Positions 17,097 to 25,208 are shown, counted from the first letter of the stretch. The stretch: 64,000 nucleotides of DNA from Fibrobacter sp. UWB16 (GCF_900215325.1 NZ_OCMS01000001.1:1116001-1180000); one strand, 5' to 3'. Notes: a model not told the origin generated them from the sequence alone. Program-made: numbers and translations.

Positions 17097-17771
17097 CTAA
17101 ATTCCAAACGAATCAATATGGACGCTGTTGTCGCCGCAGTTGGTTGTGGATTCGGCGGAAAAATCTTCCAAAAGGGTGTCAAAGACGGCAGACTCGTCAA
17201 AATAGGCACAATAGGCTTCGAGGGTTCCGCTTTCATCGCAAGCGCCACTAAATTCATCATTTGCATTTTTGAGTAAGCAAAGATATTTGAACTGTTCGAA
17301 AAGGCTGTCGCAACCGCTGCCAAAATTTTCCAATTTTATACTTCTTTCTACGCGATTGTTTGGCCCAATCTTAAACTGGGTAGAATAGTTTTTCTCATCA
17401 ATTTTACAAAATGCCGAGGCGCCCTTTTCTTCGGAGTACACATCTATTTGGCCCTTATTTTTTCCATCACTCTCTACAACTTCAACTATAGTGTACGATA
17501 CAGAAGCCACGTTTTCAAAAGTGACACTCAGTACTTCTTCATCTTTAACAATAACACTCTTGTATCTCACAATAAAGATTTCGCCATCAGACGAACTGCT
17601 CAAATCACCCTTTGAATCAGGCTCACCAGTAACAGAGCTGCTTGAAGAAACGCCGTTTTCAGCGATTCCCGGACCTGCATTGGGATCCACTGTTCCTGTG
17701 GCGTAATTATCATTAGAGCAAGCTGCTAAAACAAGTAAAGGAAGGACTATTAAATAGAGATTCTTAAGCAC
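17097..17771 (-). CDS. Small SSSS-linker lipoprotein paired with TIGR02147-type regulator
   Basis: This 224-residue lipoprotein has a leader MLKNLYLIVLPLLVLAAC with a lipobox LAAC (Cys18), then a serine-rich linker (SSSSSV, SSSSDG) and a beta-rich domain with six or more cysteines, some likely disulfide-paired. It overlaps the end of the upstream regulator gene by 8 nt. Regulator-lipoprotein pairs of this kind recur in Fibrobacter genomes, from what I know of the family. The function is unknown; the export signal and cysteine pattern suggest a surface or periplasmic folded domain. Confidence 0.75.
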   Translation of the reverse strand: MLKNLYLIVLPLLVLAACSNDNYATGTVDPNAGPGIAENGVSSSSSVTGEPDSKGDLSSSSDGEIFIVRYKSVIVKDEEVLSVTFENVASVSYTIVEVVESDGKNKGQIDVYSEEKGASAFCKIDEKNYSTQFKIGPNNRVERSIKLENFGSGCDSLFEQFKYLCLLKNANDEFSGACDESGTLEAYCAYFDESAVFDTLLEDFSAESTTNCGDNSVHIDSFGI

Positions 17772-18597
17772 GGCTCTTCCTCGTTATTTTATTGGTGAGT
17801 GGGAAAAATTGAAAGTTTATTCGACAGACCTGATCAAAATTACAACTTTCATTCGCAATAGCAACAACCTTTTTGCAACAAGCCTTGATTTCTTCGACGA
17901 TTTTATTGTAGGCATCCTGATTCACACTAAGCGTAGCACCGTTAAAGAATCGTTCACTTGTAGAATAGCGGTCTACAGCACGGGCGGCCATAATGGCCAT
18001 CTCTTTGTGCATGGCGCGGATGGCAATGGGTAGCGCTTCTTTGGAACCGATAACGGTCTGTTCCGTTTGCACATAGTTTTTTTCGCCTTCCTTTTTCAGG
18101 AATCCCGCCTTGACAAGAAACTCGAGGACATCGCGGATTTCTTCGGCAGAGACATATTCCTTGCATTCTTCGGCAAGGTCGCGAGGCGTTGCTTCGGGCA
18201 TCATCGGAGCGAGTTCTCGAATGACCGGGTACTTCCAGGATTCATAATATTGAAACGCATCCTTTTCAACAACGCGAACCTGGTGTTCCAACGCAATACG
18301 CTGCATTTCAAGATATGCGGCTCGCTGCGCCTCGTTGTTCTCCGCATTGCAATAAGCGACTAACTGGTAAAAGTATTCCTCTTCGTAATCGACGAGCCCC
18401 ATCGATTTGGCCACCTGACTTGCCTTGATTTTGCTGAGCTTGCTTTGCCCCATGGAAACGAGCTTCAAAAAATTCGGAGACGAAAAGCCAGCCTTGCGGC
18501 AAAATTCACGCCACGAGAACGCTCCGAGACGTTTGCGTTCGTCGTAATAATCCTGCAAATAAAGGTGGTAATCGTGGTACTCAAAAATGGACTTCAT
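17764..18597 (-). CDS. TIGR02147-family putative regulator
   Basis: The protein starts at ATG 18597 (MKSIFEYHDYHLYLQDYYDERKR), the typical opening of the Fibrobacter TIGR02147 family. An N-terminal helix-turn-helix-like stretch (FSWREFCRKAGFSSPNFLKLVSMGQSKLS, about residues 24-53) is followed by a helical C-terminal domain of about 200 residues with an evident winged-helix-like segment near LVKAGFLKKEGEKNYVQT. The next gene, an SSSS lipoprotein, overlaps it by 8 nt, so the two are probably co-regulated. A consensus-like promoter lies so close to the ATG that the transcript would be nearly leaderless. Confidence 0.82.
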   Translation of the reverse strand: MKSIFEYHDYHLYLQDYYDERKRLGAFSWREFCRKAGFSSPNFLKLVSMGQSKLSKIKASQVAKSMGLVDYEEEYFYQLVAYCNAENNEAQRAAYLEMQRIALEHQVRVVEKDAFQYYESWKYPVIRELAPMMPEATPRDLAEECKEYVSAEEIRDVLEFLVKAGFLKKEGEKNYVQTEQTVIGSKEALPIAIRAMHKEMAIMAARAVDRYSTSERFFNGATLSVNQDAYNKIVEEIKACCKKVVAIANESCNFDQVCRINFQFFPLTNKITRKSRA

Positions 18598-18604
18598 AAT
18601 ACAC

Positions 18605-18633
18605 AAAATAAATTTTTACAATACAAAAGTCAA
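18605..18633 (-). promoter_or_regulatory. Promoter of the TIGR02147-type regulator
   Basis: On the minus strand TTGACT (18633-18628) and TATTTT (18610-18605) are separated by 17 bp. The expected start point falls at or next to the ATG at 18597 and no ribosome-binding site is visible, which suggests a leaderless mRNA. Confidence 0.55.
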
Positions 18634-18711
18634 TATTTGTATTATACGGGAAATGTTATTTTGCCGTCAGGAAAACAATATTTTCGATTTTTTAGGAGCA
18701 GCAAAGTCTAT

Positions 18712-18730
18712 ATTATACAAAACGTATAAT
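18712..18730. promoter_or_regulatory. Inverted-repeat candidate operator
   Basis: ATTATAC, five bases, GTATAAT is a perfect 7-bp inverted repeat about 115 bp upstream of the regulator gene. A single half-site ATTATAC recurs at 18641-18647, beside the -35 box. It could be an autoregulatory site. Confidence 0.45.
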
Positions 18731-18763
18731 AGCGGGAAATAAAGGGCTTATGGCTACGAGAAA

Positions 18764-18788
18764 GCCCCGGCATGGGGGCCGGGGCATG
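18764..18788 (-). terminator. Terminator after GH5 gene
   Basis: GCCCCGGC / GCCGGGGC stem with a short loop followed on the minus strand by TTTCT, 30 bp beyond the GH5 stop codon. Confidence 0.75.
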
Positions 18789-18816
18789 TTCAATAAAAAC
18801 GCGCAAGTATAGCAAT

Positions 18817-20409
18817 TTAGCGAATCTTGACTTGCAAGACGCTATTTTTGCACTTGGCGATGTAATTGCCTTGGCGGAGACCATGCAGCTGCATTTGGAC
18901 CTGCCCGGCGGACACGTTATTCGTGGAGCGGACGAGGTTTCCGTTCATATCGAACAGCATAATATCGCCGGATGCATAAAGCGTATTGCCATCGCGGTGG
19001 AATTTTACGACATCACCCGCGAGAACAGTCGGCAAAGCGATGGTCACCGAGCTGCTGGACTGAGCAATTTCACTTGAACTTGAAACGGCTACGCTAGAAC
19101 TGGAGACGACCACGCTCGAGCTAGACTGCGTTTCCGAGCCACCATTGATAAAGTCTTCGACGTGCGTGACGCCATTGTTCACGTAATTGCCGAGGCTATA
19201 AACACTGCGCATGGCATTGATAACATCCGTTTCGAGAACCTTGCCCACCGGCGAGCTTTGACGGCGAATGTAAGCCATGTTGTCGTAGCCGGAATTGCTT
19301 TCGTTGCCCATATCCCAAAGAATCGGGGTAAGGCCGTACTGCTTAGCCGCCGAGACGACATCCTTGTGCCACTGCACGCGCCCCTGCTTGTGGAGATTCA
19401 GGTCGGAGCCGCTCAATTCCGGAGAGCGGACGTTTGCACCGAACTCGCCGACAATGACCGGGTAACCCTTGTTCACGTAATTCGTCTTCATCTTGGCAAA
19501 CTGTTCCTGCGGATGCACGATGCTCCCGAGCTTGGAATCGACAGAGCCCGCCCAGGCGTTATAACCCGCATTGCGCTTGGGTTCGCTAGCCTTGGTGTAA
19601 TCGCCATAGTAGTACTGCGGCTGAATCGGTTCGCTGGCGCCCCAGTCCTGTTGGCTCGTCATGAGTGTGTACTGGTACGGATCGTAGTAATGCACTTCGA
19701 ACATCAAGCGGCCTTCGACCTTGTCTTTCGGGAAGGTGCTTACCGGAGCACTTTTGACCGACTTGTCGATGTCAGTATTGAGGCCCTGGATAATCAAAGT
19801 ACGGGTTTCGTTGTTGCCACCCGTAGCACGTACTGCGTCAATGAACGTCTGGTAGTAATGCATAAGCGTAGACACATGCTGCGATGTCCACGTGTTCACA
19901 TTCGGGCCGGGTTCGTTTGCGCCCGCGAAGAGCAAGCATTCGTTGTAATTCTTAAACTTGTTCGCAATCTGCGTCCAGTAAGTCTTCATCTTGTTGTCGA
20001 TGGTGTTATCGACGCTCGTGCCGATGTTGCTCTGGAACCAGCCACCTTCACCTTCGTGGTGGATGTTCAAAATCGTGTAGAGGCCTGCGCGCATGGCGTA
20101 ATCAACGACCGTCTTCACGGAATCGAGCCAACTTTCGGTGACCTTGCCACCGCTAGTGTGACTGTCCCAAGCGCAAGGAATACGCACCGTATTGAAGCCT
20201 GCCGCCTTCACGGAGTCAAGCAAAGCCTGAGTCGGGAAAGGGTTGCCCCAATTGGTCGGGTCGTTAGGCACTTCCATCGAGTTACCGATGTTGAAGCCCA
20301 TGCCCATCTTGGCTTGAACTTCTTTTGCTGTTGGAAGTGTGGCTGCGGAAACAGAGCCTGCTAAAAATGCAACGCCACAGGTGATTCCAAGAATTTTAGA
20401 CCAATCCAT
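18817..20409 (-). CDS. GH5 endoglucanase, secreted
   Basis: This 530-residue enzyme has a signal peptide (MDWSKILGITCGVAFLAGSVSAA) and a GH5 catalytic domain (about residues 25-390): GMGFNIGNSMEV, FNTVRIPCAWDSH, ILNIHHEGEGGW, the acid/base Glu166 in FAGANEPG and the nucleophile Glu322 in VIVGEFGA. A linker with four SSSS blocks (about 425-455) leads to a C-terminal tail (MLFDMNGNLVRSTN...GNYIAKCKNSVLQVKIR) shared with other Fibrobacter secreted enzymes. It should cleave beta-1,4-glucan such as cellulose or mixed-linkage glucan. It is transcribed alone, with a terminator at 18764-18788. Confidence 0.92.
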   Translation of the reverse strand: MDWSKILGITCGVAFLAGSVSAATLPTAKEVQAKMGMGFNIGNSMEVPNDPTNWGNPFPTQALLDSVKAAGFNTVRIPCAWDSHTSGGKVTESWLDSVKTVVDYAMRAGLYTILNIHHEGEGGWFQSNIGTSVDNTIDNKMKTYWTQIANKFKNYNECLLFAGANEPGPNVNTWTSQHVSTLMHYYQTFIDAVRATGGNNETRTLIIQGLNTDIDKSVKSAPVSTFPKDKVEGRLMFEVHYYDPYQYTLMTSQQDWGASEPIQPQYYYGDYTKASEPKRNAGYNAWAGSVDSKLGSIVHPQEQFAKMKTNYVNKGYPVIVGEFGANVRSPELSGSDLNLHKQGRVQWHKDVVSAAKQYGLTPILWDMGNESNSGYDNMAYIRRQSSPVGKVLETDVINAMRSVYSLGNYVNNGVTHVEDFINGGSETQSSSSVVVSSSSVAVSSSSEIAQSSSSVTIALPTVLAGDVVKFHRDGNTLYASGDIMLFDMNGNLVRSTNNVSAGQVQMQLHGLRQGNYIAKCKNSVLQVKIR

Positions 20410-20508
20410 AACATCTCCTTAAATAACCTTTCCTTTGAATATAATCAAAAGATTTGGGAAAAGGCGATGTCACAAAAAAGGAAGAATTGACAAAAAGGAA
20501 CGGGGTTA

Positions 20509-20540
20509 AAGGCGACCCCGGAACAGAGTCCGGGGTGACA
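20509..20540. repeat. Dispersed palindromic repeat, ATGAC family variant
   Basis: GGCGACCCCGGA and TCCGGGGTGACA arms face each other, a variant with GTGACA at its end. It lies in the 220-bp gap between the NfnB and GH5 genes together with a second copy at 20585-20614. Confidence 0.7.
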
Positions 20541-20544
20541 ACGC

Positions 20545-20574
20545 AAAAAAGGATGGCCGAAGCCATCCTCTTTT
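20545..20574. terminator. Bidirectional terminator
   Basis: GGATGGC-CGAA-GCCATCC hairpin with A-run before and T-run after; on the minus strand it ends the nfnAB operon. Confidence 0.88.
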
Positions 20575-20584
20575 AAAATGCGTA

Positions 20585-20614
20585 AGGCGATTCCGGCACG
20601 GAGGCCGGAATGAC
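20585..20614. repeat. Dispersed palindromic repeat, ATGAC family
   Basis: GGCGATTCCGGC and GCCGGAATGACAG arms, separated by a few bases, sit between the terminator and the nfnB stop codon. Confidence 0.7.
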
Positions 20615-20628
20615 AGTCCAAGCAAGAA

Positions 20629-22128
20629 TTACTTCTTCAGGAATTCGTTGATGCCTGCAGCGGCACGACGACCTTCGCCCATGGCGAGGATCACGGTTGC
20701 AGCGCCGAGCACGATGTCACCACCGGCGTAGACCTTTTCCATAAAGGTCTTGTTGGCGGTTGCATCTTCGAGAAGGATGTGACCCTTCTTGTCGACGGAA
20801 AGTTCCGGCGTGGTGTTGCTGATAAGCGGGTTAGAACCGTTACCAATAGCAACGAGCACGGTGTCGCATTCGATTTCGAAGCTTGCACCTTCGACCTTGA
20901 CCGGACGCGGACGGCCCTTTTCGTCGGGTTCGCCGAGTTCGTACTTGTCGACGAGCATGCCACGGACGTGACCGGCTTCGTCGCCAAGAATCTTGGCCGG
21001 GTTCTGCAAGACGCAGAATTCGACACCTTCTTCCTGAGCGTGGAGAACTTCTTCCTTACGGGCCGGAAGTTCGTTCATGCTACGACGGTAAATGATGCGG
21101 ACCTTTTCTGCACCGAGGCGGAGAGCCATACGGGCAGCGTCCATAGCGACGTTACCACCACCGAGGACGACAACGTTCTTGCCCGGCCACATCGGCGTAT
21201 CGGCATTTTCCTTGTCGTAAGCGCGCATGAGGTTTGCGCGGGTGAGGTATTCGTTAGCTGCGAACACACCGACGAGGTTTTCACCTTCGATGTTCATGAA
21301 CAACGGAAGACCAGCACCGGTACCGACGAACACAGCGTCAAAGCCATCCTTTTCGATGAGGTCCTTGAGCTTGCGGGTACGGCCAATCACAAAGTTCGTT
21401 TCGAACTTCACGCCCATAGCGGCGAGAGATTCAATTTCCTTGTCCACAATCTTCTTCGGAAGACGGAATTCAGGAATACCATAGCGGACCACGCCACCGA
21501 GCTTGTGGAAAGCTTCGAAAATGGTCACGTCGTGGCCTTCGCGGCGGACGTCAGCAGCGACGACCAAGCCGGCAGGACCGGAACCGATCACAGCCACCTT
21601 CTTGCCCGTTGCTGGCTTAACAGCCGGAACGGAAGCGCCACCGTTGTTGCGTTCATAGTCAGCAGCAAAGCGTTCCAAGCGACCGATTGCGACAGCCTGG
21701 TTCACGTCCTTGTGCATCTTGCCCATCGTGCAGTTCATCTGGCACTGGCGTTCCTGCGGGCAAACACGACCGCAGATAGCCGGGAGCAAGCTCGTTTCCT
21801 TAATCTTTGCAATAGCAGCCTTGAAGTCGCCTTCGGCAATCTTTGCGATGAAGGCCGGAATGTCGATGTGCACCGGGCAGCTTTCGACACAGAACGGCTT
21901 CTTGCAGTTAAGGCAGCGGTTAGCTTCGACGATAGCCTGAGCTTCGGTATACCCCTGAGCCACTTCTTCCATCACGCGTGCGCGATAGGACGGTTCGAGC
22001 TGCGGCATCGGCTGGGCCGGAATGGCAGTCTTGTCCTTGGGCTTCAAGGGCTTCGGAAGGGCATTAATCTTTTCAAGTTCCACCTTGGCGGCGGCGTCCA
22101 ACTGTTCGCGAGTCATATGTTCAGACAT
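20629..22128 (-). CDS. nfnB: NfnB / glutamate-synthase-small-subunit-like flavoprotein
   Basis: This 499-residue iron-sulfur flavoprotein has N-terminal cysteine clusters CLNCKKPFCVESCPVH (about residues 73-88) and CGRVCPQERQCQMNC (about 118-132) for [4Fe-4S] centres, a FAD-binding GSGPAGL (about 182) and an NAD(P)-binding GGGNVAMDAARMA (about 322). It resembles GltD, but its partner is the NfnA-like subunit immediately upstream (1-nt overlap), not a glutamate synthase large subunit. The pair matches NfnAB, the electron-bifurcating NADH-dependent ferredoxin:NADP+ oxidoreductase of anaerobes. The N-terminus has a roughly 40-residue extension before the first cluster. Confidence 0.87.
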   Translation of the reverse strand: MSEHMTREQLDAAAKVELEKINALPKPLKPKDKTAIPAQPMPQLEPSYRARVMEEVAQGYTEAQAIVEANRCLNCKKPFCVESCPVHIDIPAFIAKIAEGDFKAAIAKIKETSLLPAICGRVCPQERQCQMNCTMGKMHKDVNQAVAIGRLERFAADYERNNGGASVPAVKPATGKKVAVIGSGPAGLVVAADVRREGHDVTIFEAFHKLGGVVRYGIPEFRLPKKIVDKEIESLAAMGVKFETNFVIGRTRKLKDLIEKDGFDAVFVGTGAGLPLFMNIEGENLVGVFAANEYLTRANLMRAYDKENADTPMWPGKNVVVLGGGNVAMDAARMALRLGAEKVRIIYRRSMNELPARKEEVLHAQEEGVEFCVLQNPAKILGDEAGHVRGMLVDKYELGEPDEKGRPRPVKVEGASFEIECDTVLVAIGNGSNPLISNTTPELSVDKKGHILLEDATANKTFMEKVYAGGDIVLGAATVILAMGEGRRAAAGINEFLKK

Positions 22129-23015
22129 TATTTGCTCTCCTTAGCCTTGGCATCAGCCATCTTGTCGATGTTGCACTTGTGACCGTCATTGGCACCGAAG
22201 CGGTGCAATGCTTCCTGTTCCTGGGGCTTGAATGCACCCATACGCTGGAGCATGTTGTTCCAGTCGACTTCGTGGCCGTCGAATTCCGGACCATCGACGC
22301 AGACGAACTTCGTCTTGCCACCGATAGTGACGCGGCAACCACCGCACATGCCAGTACCATCGACCATGATGCTGTTGAGGCTAACGACAGTCTTCACGCC
22401 ATACGGCTTGGTGGTAAGGGCGCAGAACTTCATCATGATCGGAGGACCGATAGCGATGACCATGTCCGGCTTGCCCTTGGTGTCTTCGCAAAGTTCCTTA
22501 AGCGGTTCGGTCACAAGACCCTTGCGGCCATAAGAACCGTCGTCGGTCATGAAAATGATGTTGTCAGCGAGAGCGGTCATTTCTTCCTTCATGAGGAAGA
22601 GGCTTTCGTTACGGGCACCCATGATAATCGTTACCTTGTTGCCAGCAGCCTTGAGAGCCTGGACAATCGGGTGCATCGGGGCAATACCGACACCACCGCA
22701 AACGCAGACCACGTGGCCGAAGTTTTCGATATGGGTCGGAGAACCAAGCGGGCCAACCAAGACCGGGATATCGTCACCGACTTCGAACTTGGAAAGTTCG
22801 GTCGTCGTCTTGCCAACCGTCTGGAAAATGAGGGTGATAGAACCTTCTTCAGTATCGGCATCGGCGATGGTGAGCGGAACGCGTTCACCGTTGTCCTTGT
22901 TCGTCTGGAGGATGATAAATTGTCCTGCCTTACGTTCTTGCGCGATCAGCGGGGCGTGGACGCGGAATTGGAATACCGCGGGAGATAACTGCTTTTTAAA
23001 GAGAATTTTTGCCAT
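22128..23015 (-). CDS. nfnA: NfnA-like ferredoxin-NADP reductase subunit
   Basis: I start at ATG 23015 (MAKILFKKQLSPAVFQF), the family's usual beginning; the frame is open further upstream to 23099. The 295-residue protein has an FNR-type FAD domain (residues 1-95), an NAD-binding domain with VCGGVGIAPMHP (about 107-118) and a C-terminal [2Fe-2S] site in GMCGGCRV plus a later cysteine (FVCVDGPEF), as in NfnA and dihydroorotate dehydrogenase electron-transfer subunits. A 40-residue C-terminal addition is present. It overlaps nfnB and diverges from the Rrf2 regulator. Confidence 0.87.
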   Translation of the reverse strand: MAKILFKKQLSPAVFQFRVHAPLIAQERKAGQFIILQTNKDNGERVPLTIADADTEEGSITLIFQTVGKTTTELSKFEVGDDIPVLVGPLGSPTHIENFGHVVCVCGGVGIAPMHPIVQALKAAGNKVTIIMGARNESLFLMKEEMTALADNIIFMTDDGSYGRKGLVTEPLKELCEDTKGKPDMVIAIGPPIMMKFCALTTKPYGVKTVVSLNSIMVDGTGMCGGCRVTIGGKTKFVCVDGPEFDGHEVDWNNMLQRMGAFKPQEQEALHRFGANDGHKCNIDKMADAKAKESK

Positions 23016-23119
23016 AATGCGAGGCAATATAGAAATTTTTTTTGACCACTGATAGTAAAAAAATATGTAAAGGGAGGCTGTAGAGCTGAAAAAAGCCAAC
23101 TAAAGTTGTAGGAAAAAAT

Positions 23120-23134
23120 TTACAATAATTGTAA
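23120..23134. promoter_or_regulatory. Palindromic operator between nfnA and Rrf2 gene
   Basis: TTACAAT-A-ATTGTAA is a perfect 7-bp inverted repeat 37 bp upstream of the Rrf2 start and 105 bp upstream of the nfnA start. AT-rich dyads of this type are bound by Rrf2 regulators, so auto- and cross-regulation is plausible. Confidence 0.6.
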
Positions 23135-23170
23135 TTATATTTATATTGTAGTTCAAAGGAGTCATGAATC

Positions 23171-23611
23171 ATGAGAGTATCAACGAAAGGTCGATACGCT
23201 ATTCGCGTTATTATTGATATGGCAGAAAACGGCGAAGCCGAATTCCACCCGCTACACAACCTGGCGGAACGTCAGGGACTTTCCGAAAAATATCTCGAAG
23301 CGATTCTTGGAGTCCTCGTAAAGAACAATGTGCTCGAAGGCGCACGCGGCAAAGGCGGCGGCTACAAGCTAGCAAAGCCAGCGGCTGAGCTCACGGTCTG
23401 GGAAATCCTGAGTGTCATTGAGACATCCATTAGCCCGGTGGAATGCGTTGCTGACGGGAAAAACGGTTGCGACCGTGCAGACGTCTGCCCGACACTCCCA
23501 ATGTGGAAGGACTTGGCGAAAATCATCAAGGATTACTTCACGGGAATCACCATCGAGCAATTGGCCCGCAAAGCCCCAAAAATTGCGCGCCCGCTCTGCA
23601 ACGAAAAATAA
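23171..23611 (+). CDS. Rrf2-family (IscR/CymR-like) transcriptional regulator
   Basis: This 146-residue protein has the Rrf2 winged helix (MRVSTKGRYAIRVIIDMAENG, LAERQGLSEKYLEAILGVLVKNNVLEGARGKGGGYKLAKP). Three cysteines in CVADGKNGCDRADVC (about residues 96-110) are placed like the [2Fe-2S] ligands of IscR, with a slightly different spacing (C-x7-C-x5-C). AAAGGAG lies 9 bp before the ATG. It is divergent from nfnAB with a palindrome between, so it may sense Fe-S or redox state and control the transhydrogenase. Confidence 0.88.
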   Translation: MRVSTKGRYAIRVIIDMAENGEAEFHPLHNLAERQGLSEKYLEAILGVLVKNNVLEGARGKGGGYKLAKPAAELTVWEILSVIETSISPVECVADGKNGCDRADVCPTLPMWKDLAKIIKDYFTGITIEQLARKAPKIARPLCNEK

Positions 23612-23645
23612 AAGAGCGAAATCTAGTCACTTTCCGGACTGAACA

Positions 23646-24554
23646 TCAGCGCTGCGCTCTGCGCTTTTTAATTTCGTCCAGAGAAATACCGGAAATAATA
23701 GCGATTTTTTCAATAGGAATATCATTAGCAAGCATCGCATCGACCATTTCAAATCGAGTCTCAATCTTGGCACCAGCCAAACGACATTCTATTTCTTCTT
23801 TTGCAATCATTTCTCGCTCCAGTTCGTTCAGAGTGGTTTTGTCCAAGTTTTCGATTTTGATACGGTTCAAGGCGTCGTTGACGATTCCATTTCCAAAGTC
23901 AGGAAGCGGTTCGCCCTCATGCGCGTGTTTGAGCACATAGAGCCAGGCGTCAACAGGATCTTTTACCTCGTCTGCGGTTTTATTAAACTTCGGCAGACTT
24001 ACAATAATATACTTATTTTTGGGGAATAACGTCTCAATGATTCCTCCATCTAACACTTCCTTGCTATAAATAGCCCATTCATCAATGTATTTTTCCATGC
24101 AGTACGGCAATTCAAAATCACAAATCCAAATGGATATTGTTTCGGGAATTTCATAACGCCGGTATTCCTTTTCTTCTTTTGTGAGCGTTTTAAATTCTTC
24201 TGATTTATCCATTTCATGCTTACCTTTTATAATCAAAAACGCTTTGTACAATATGGTTCGGTCGATAAAGAAACTGTGGTCTGCCTTCTGCATTTCAATA
24301 TTAAGGAAACGCTTAGAACCCGTAGTTGCGAAAGCATCCAAAATGACTTTCCGCTCTTCGGGAATCATAAATCTTAACGTATGTTCAAACGAGTAATTCA
24401 GATTCTTGATTTGGTCGTCGCCTTTCAGGTGCAAGATTCCATCAACGAAGTCCTTGATGGCATCCTTACTGGCGAACAGGCTCTTGAATCCGGTATCGGT
24501 TCTCGGGTCGATGTAGGTTTTGCCTTTTAGCTTTTCAGGAATAGATTGATTCAT
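23646..24554 (-). CDS. PD-(D/E)XK nuclease-family transposase-like protein (Rpn type)
   Basis: This 302-residue protein begins YIDPRTDTGFKSLFASKDAIKDFVDGIL, the usual opening of the PDDEXK_2 / Rpn recombination-promoting nuclease family. The nuclease core is RFLNIEMQKADHSFFIDRTILYKA (about residues 82-105), where Asp/Glu and the EMQ motif form the active site. A second half with ISIWICDFELP and VSLPKF follows, then a C-terminal tail ending in ISLDEIKKRRAQR, a pattern shared by many family copies. Such genes are multicopy and mobile-like in gut bacteria. It borders the accessory region. Confidence 0.85.
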   Translation of the reverse strand: MNQSIPEKLKGKTYIDPRTDTGFKSLFASKDAIKDFVDGILHLKGDDQIKNLNYSFEHTLRFMIPEERKVILDAFATTGSKRFLNIEMQKADHSFFIDRTILYKAFLIIKGKHEMDKSEEFKTLTKEEKEYRRYEIPETISIWICDFELPYCMEKYIDEWAIYSKEVLDGGIIETLFPKNKYIIVSLPKFNKTADEVKDPVDAWLYVLKHAHEGEPLPDFGNGIVNDALNRIKIENLDKTTLNELEREMIAKEEIECRLAGAKIETRFEMVDAMLANDIPIEKIAIISGISLDEIKKRRAQR

Positions 24555-24810
24555 AATTACACCTCCATTAAGTTTGGAGGTTCTAATCTACAATAGAGAA
24601 TTTTCAAAAAGCGAAACTTTGCAAATTTTGCAAACAACCGTTAGCAAAAACGTTTATTTTGTCAACTATTGATTTCAACACTTCACTAGCAAAAAAGTAC
24701 AAAGCCTCCCCAAAATTGGCCCAAAATACAAGAATCTATTCAATTTTTCTGATTTTTCCAGCGTCCAACCGCTTGCGAAGCCGCATAAAATAAGGTATTT
24801 TCAAAAGTAC

Positions 24811-24845
24811 GTCTTATAGGGGCTCTTTTTGAGCGGAGTTAAAAC
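24811..24845 (+). repeat. 35-bp repeat, copy 1
   Basis: The sequence begins GTCTTATAG, has a GGCTCTTTTTGAGCG core with a GCTC/GAGC mini-hairpin, and ends AGTTAAAAC. It matches 32234-32268 in 33 of 35 positions and lies 14 bp upstream of the split tRNA. The rest of the roughly 300-bp gap (24555-24859) is AT-rich with no gene seen. Confidence 0.85.
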
Positions 24846-24859
24846 CTATCTTTGCGCTC

Positions 24860-25170
24860 GGAGCCTTAGCTCAATCGGTTAGAGCGTCGGACTCATAAAA
24901 ATTGTGGCACCAGTCTGAAAGGGCTGGATGCGAATGGGAAGAAATCGGTGAAACCTAACCAGCGGTAACGCTGCACGGCAACGCCGAGCCGAGCCAGGGG
25001 TACACTCCTGGAAGGTGTAGAGACTAGCGGAGCAGTAGAGCCTGCTTAATGACCGCACAAGCCTCCCACGCCTAAACCCGCAAGGGCATGGCGAAGACAT
25101 AGTCCACGGAGGTGCGAAAGCATCACGAACGTAAACCCGTTGGTTCCCGGTTCAAGTCCGGGAGGCTCCA
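24860..25170 (+). tRNA. tRNA with CAU anticodon (probably Ile2) split by a group I intron
   Basis: The 5' half reads GGAGCCT acceptor, GCTC/GAGC D-arm with GGTT loop, then the anticodon loop CTCAT (anticodon 24894-24896). The 3' half carries CCCGG-TTCAAGT-CCGGG (T-arm) and AGGCTCC plus A73; CCA is not encoded. Between them are about 235 nt of group I intron. The pattern is closer to tRNA-Ile2 (CAU, lysidine-modified) than to elongator Met, as in the intron-bearing Azoarcus gene. The 3' exon junction reads GTAAACCCG instead of an expected AATCCG, so the spliced anticodon stem would not form normally. The gene may be defective. Confidence 0.75.
24897..25131 (+). ncRNA. Group I self-splicing intron (IC3-like) in tRNA anticodon loop
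   Basis: Core segments match the small tRNA-Ile intron of Azoarcus as I remember it: AATCGGTGAAACCTAA, GGCAACGCCGAGCC, GAAGGTGTAGAGACTA (5' P7) and GCGAAGACATAGTCC (3' P7; GACTA pairs TAGTC). An internal guide GTG just after the 5' exon pairs CAT with a U-G wobble at the splice site. The P9 hairpin GGTGC-GAAA-GCATC has a GAAA tetraloop. The 5' boundary (after 24896) is fairly certain; the 3' end is uncertain, at G25131 or up to G25138. No homing endonuclease is encoded. Confidence 0.85.
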
Positions 25171-25174
25171 CTTA

Positions 25175-25208
25175 AAGAGGATGAGCTGAACAGCTCACCC
25201 TCTTTTTG
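25175..25208 (+). terminator. Terminator after the tRNA
   Basis: AGAGGATGAGCTG and CAGCTCACCCTCT form a 13-bp stem with one mismatch, followed by TTTTT. It ends transcription of the split tRNA and marks the last clearly native sequence before the tet(W) block. Confidence 0.85.

Noticed and set aside
24860..25170. tmRNA or other structured RNA
   Set aside because: The ends are a normal tRNA acceptor, D-arm and T-arm and the interior carries group I P7 and P9 motifs; no tag peptide frame is present.
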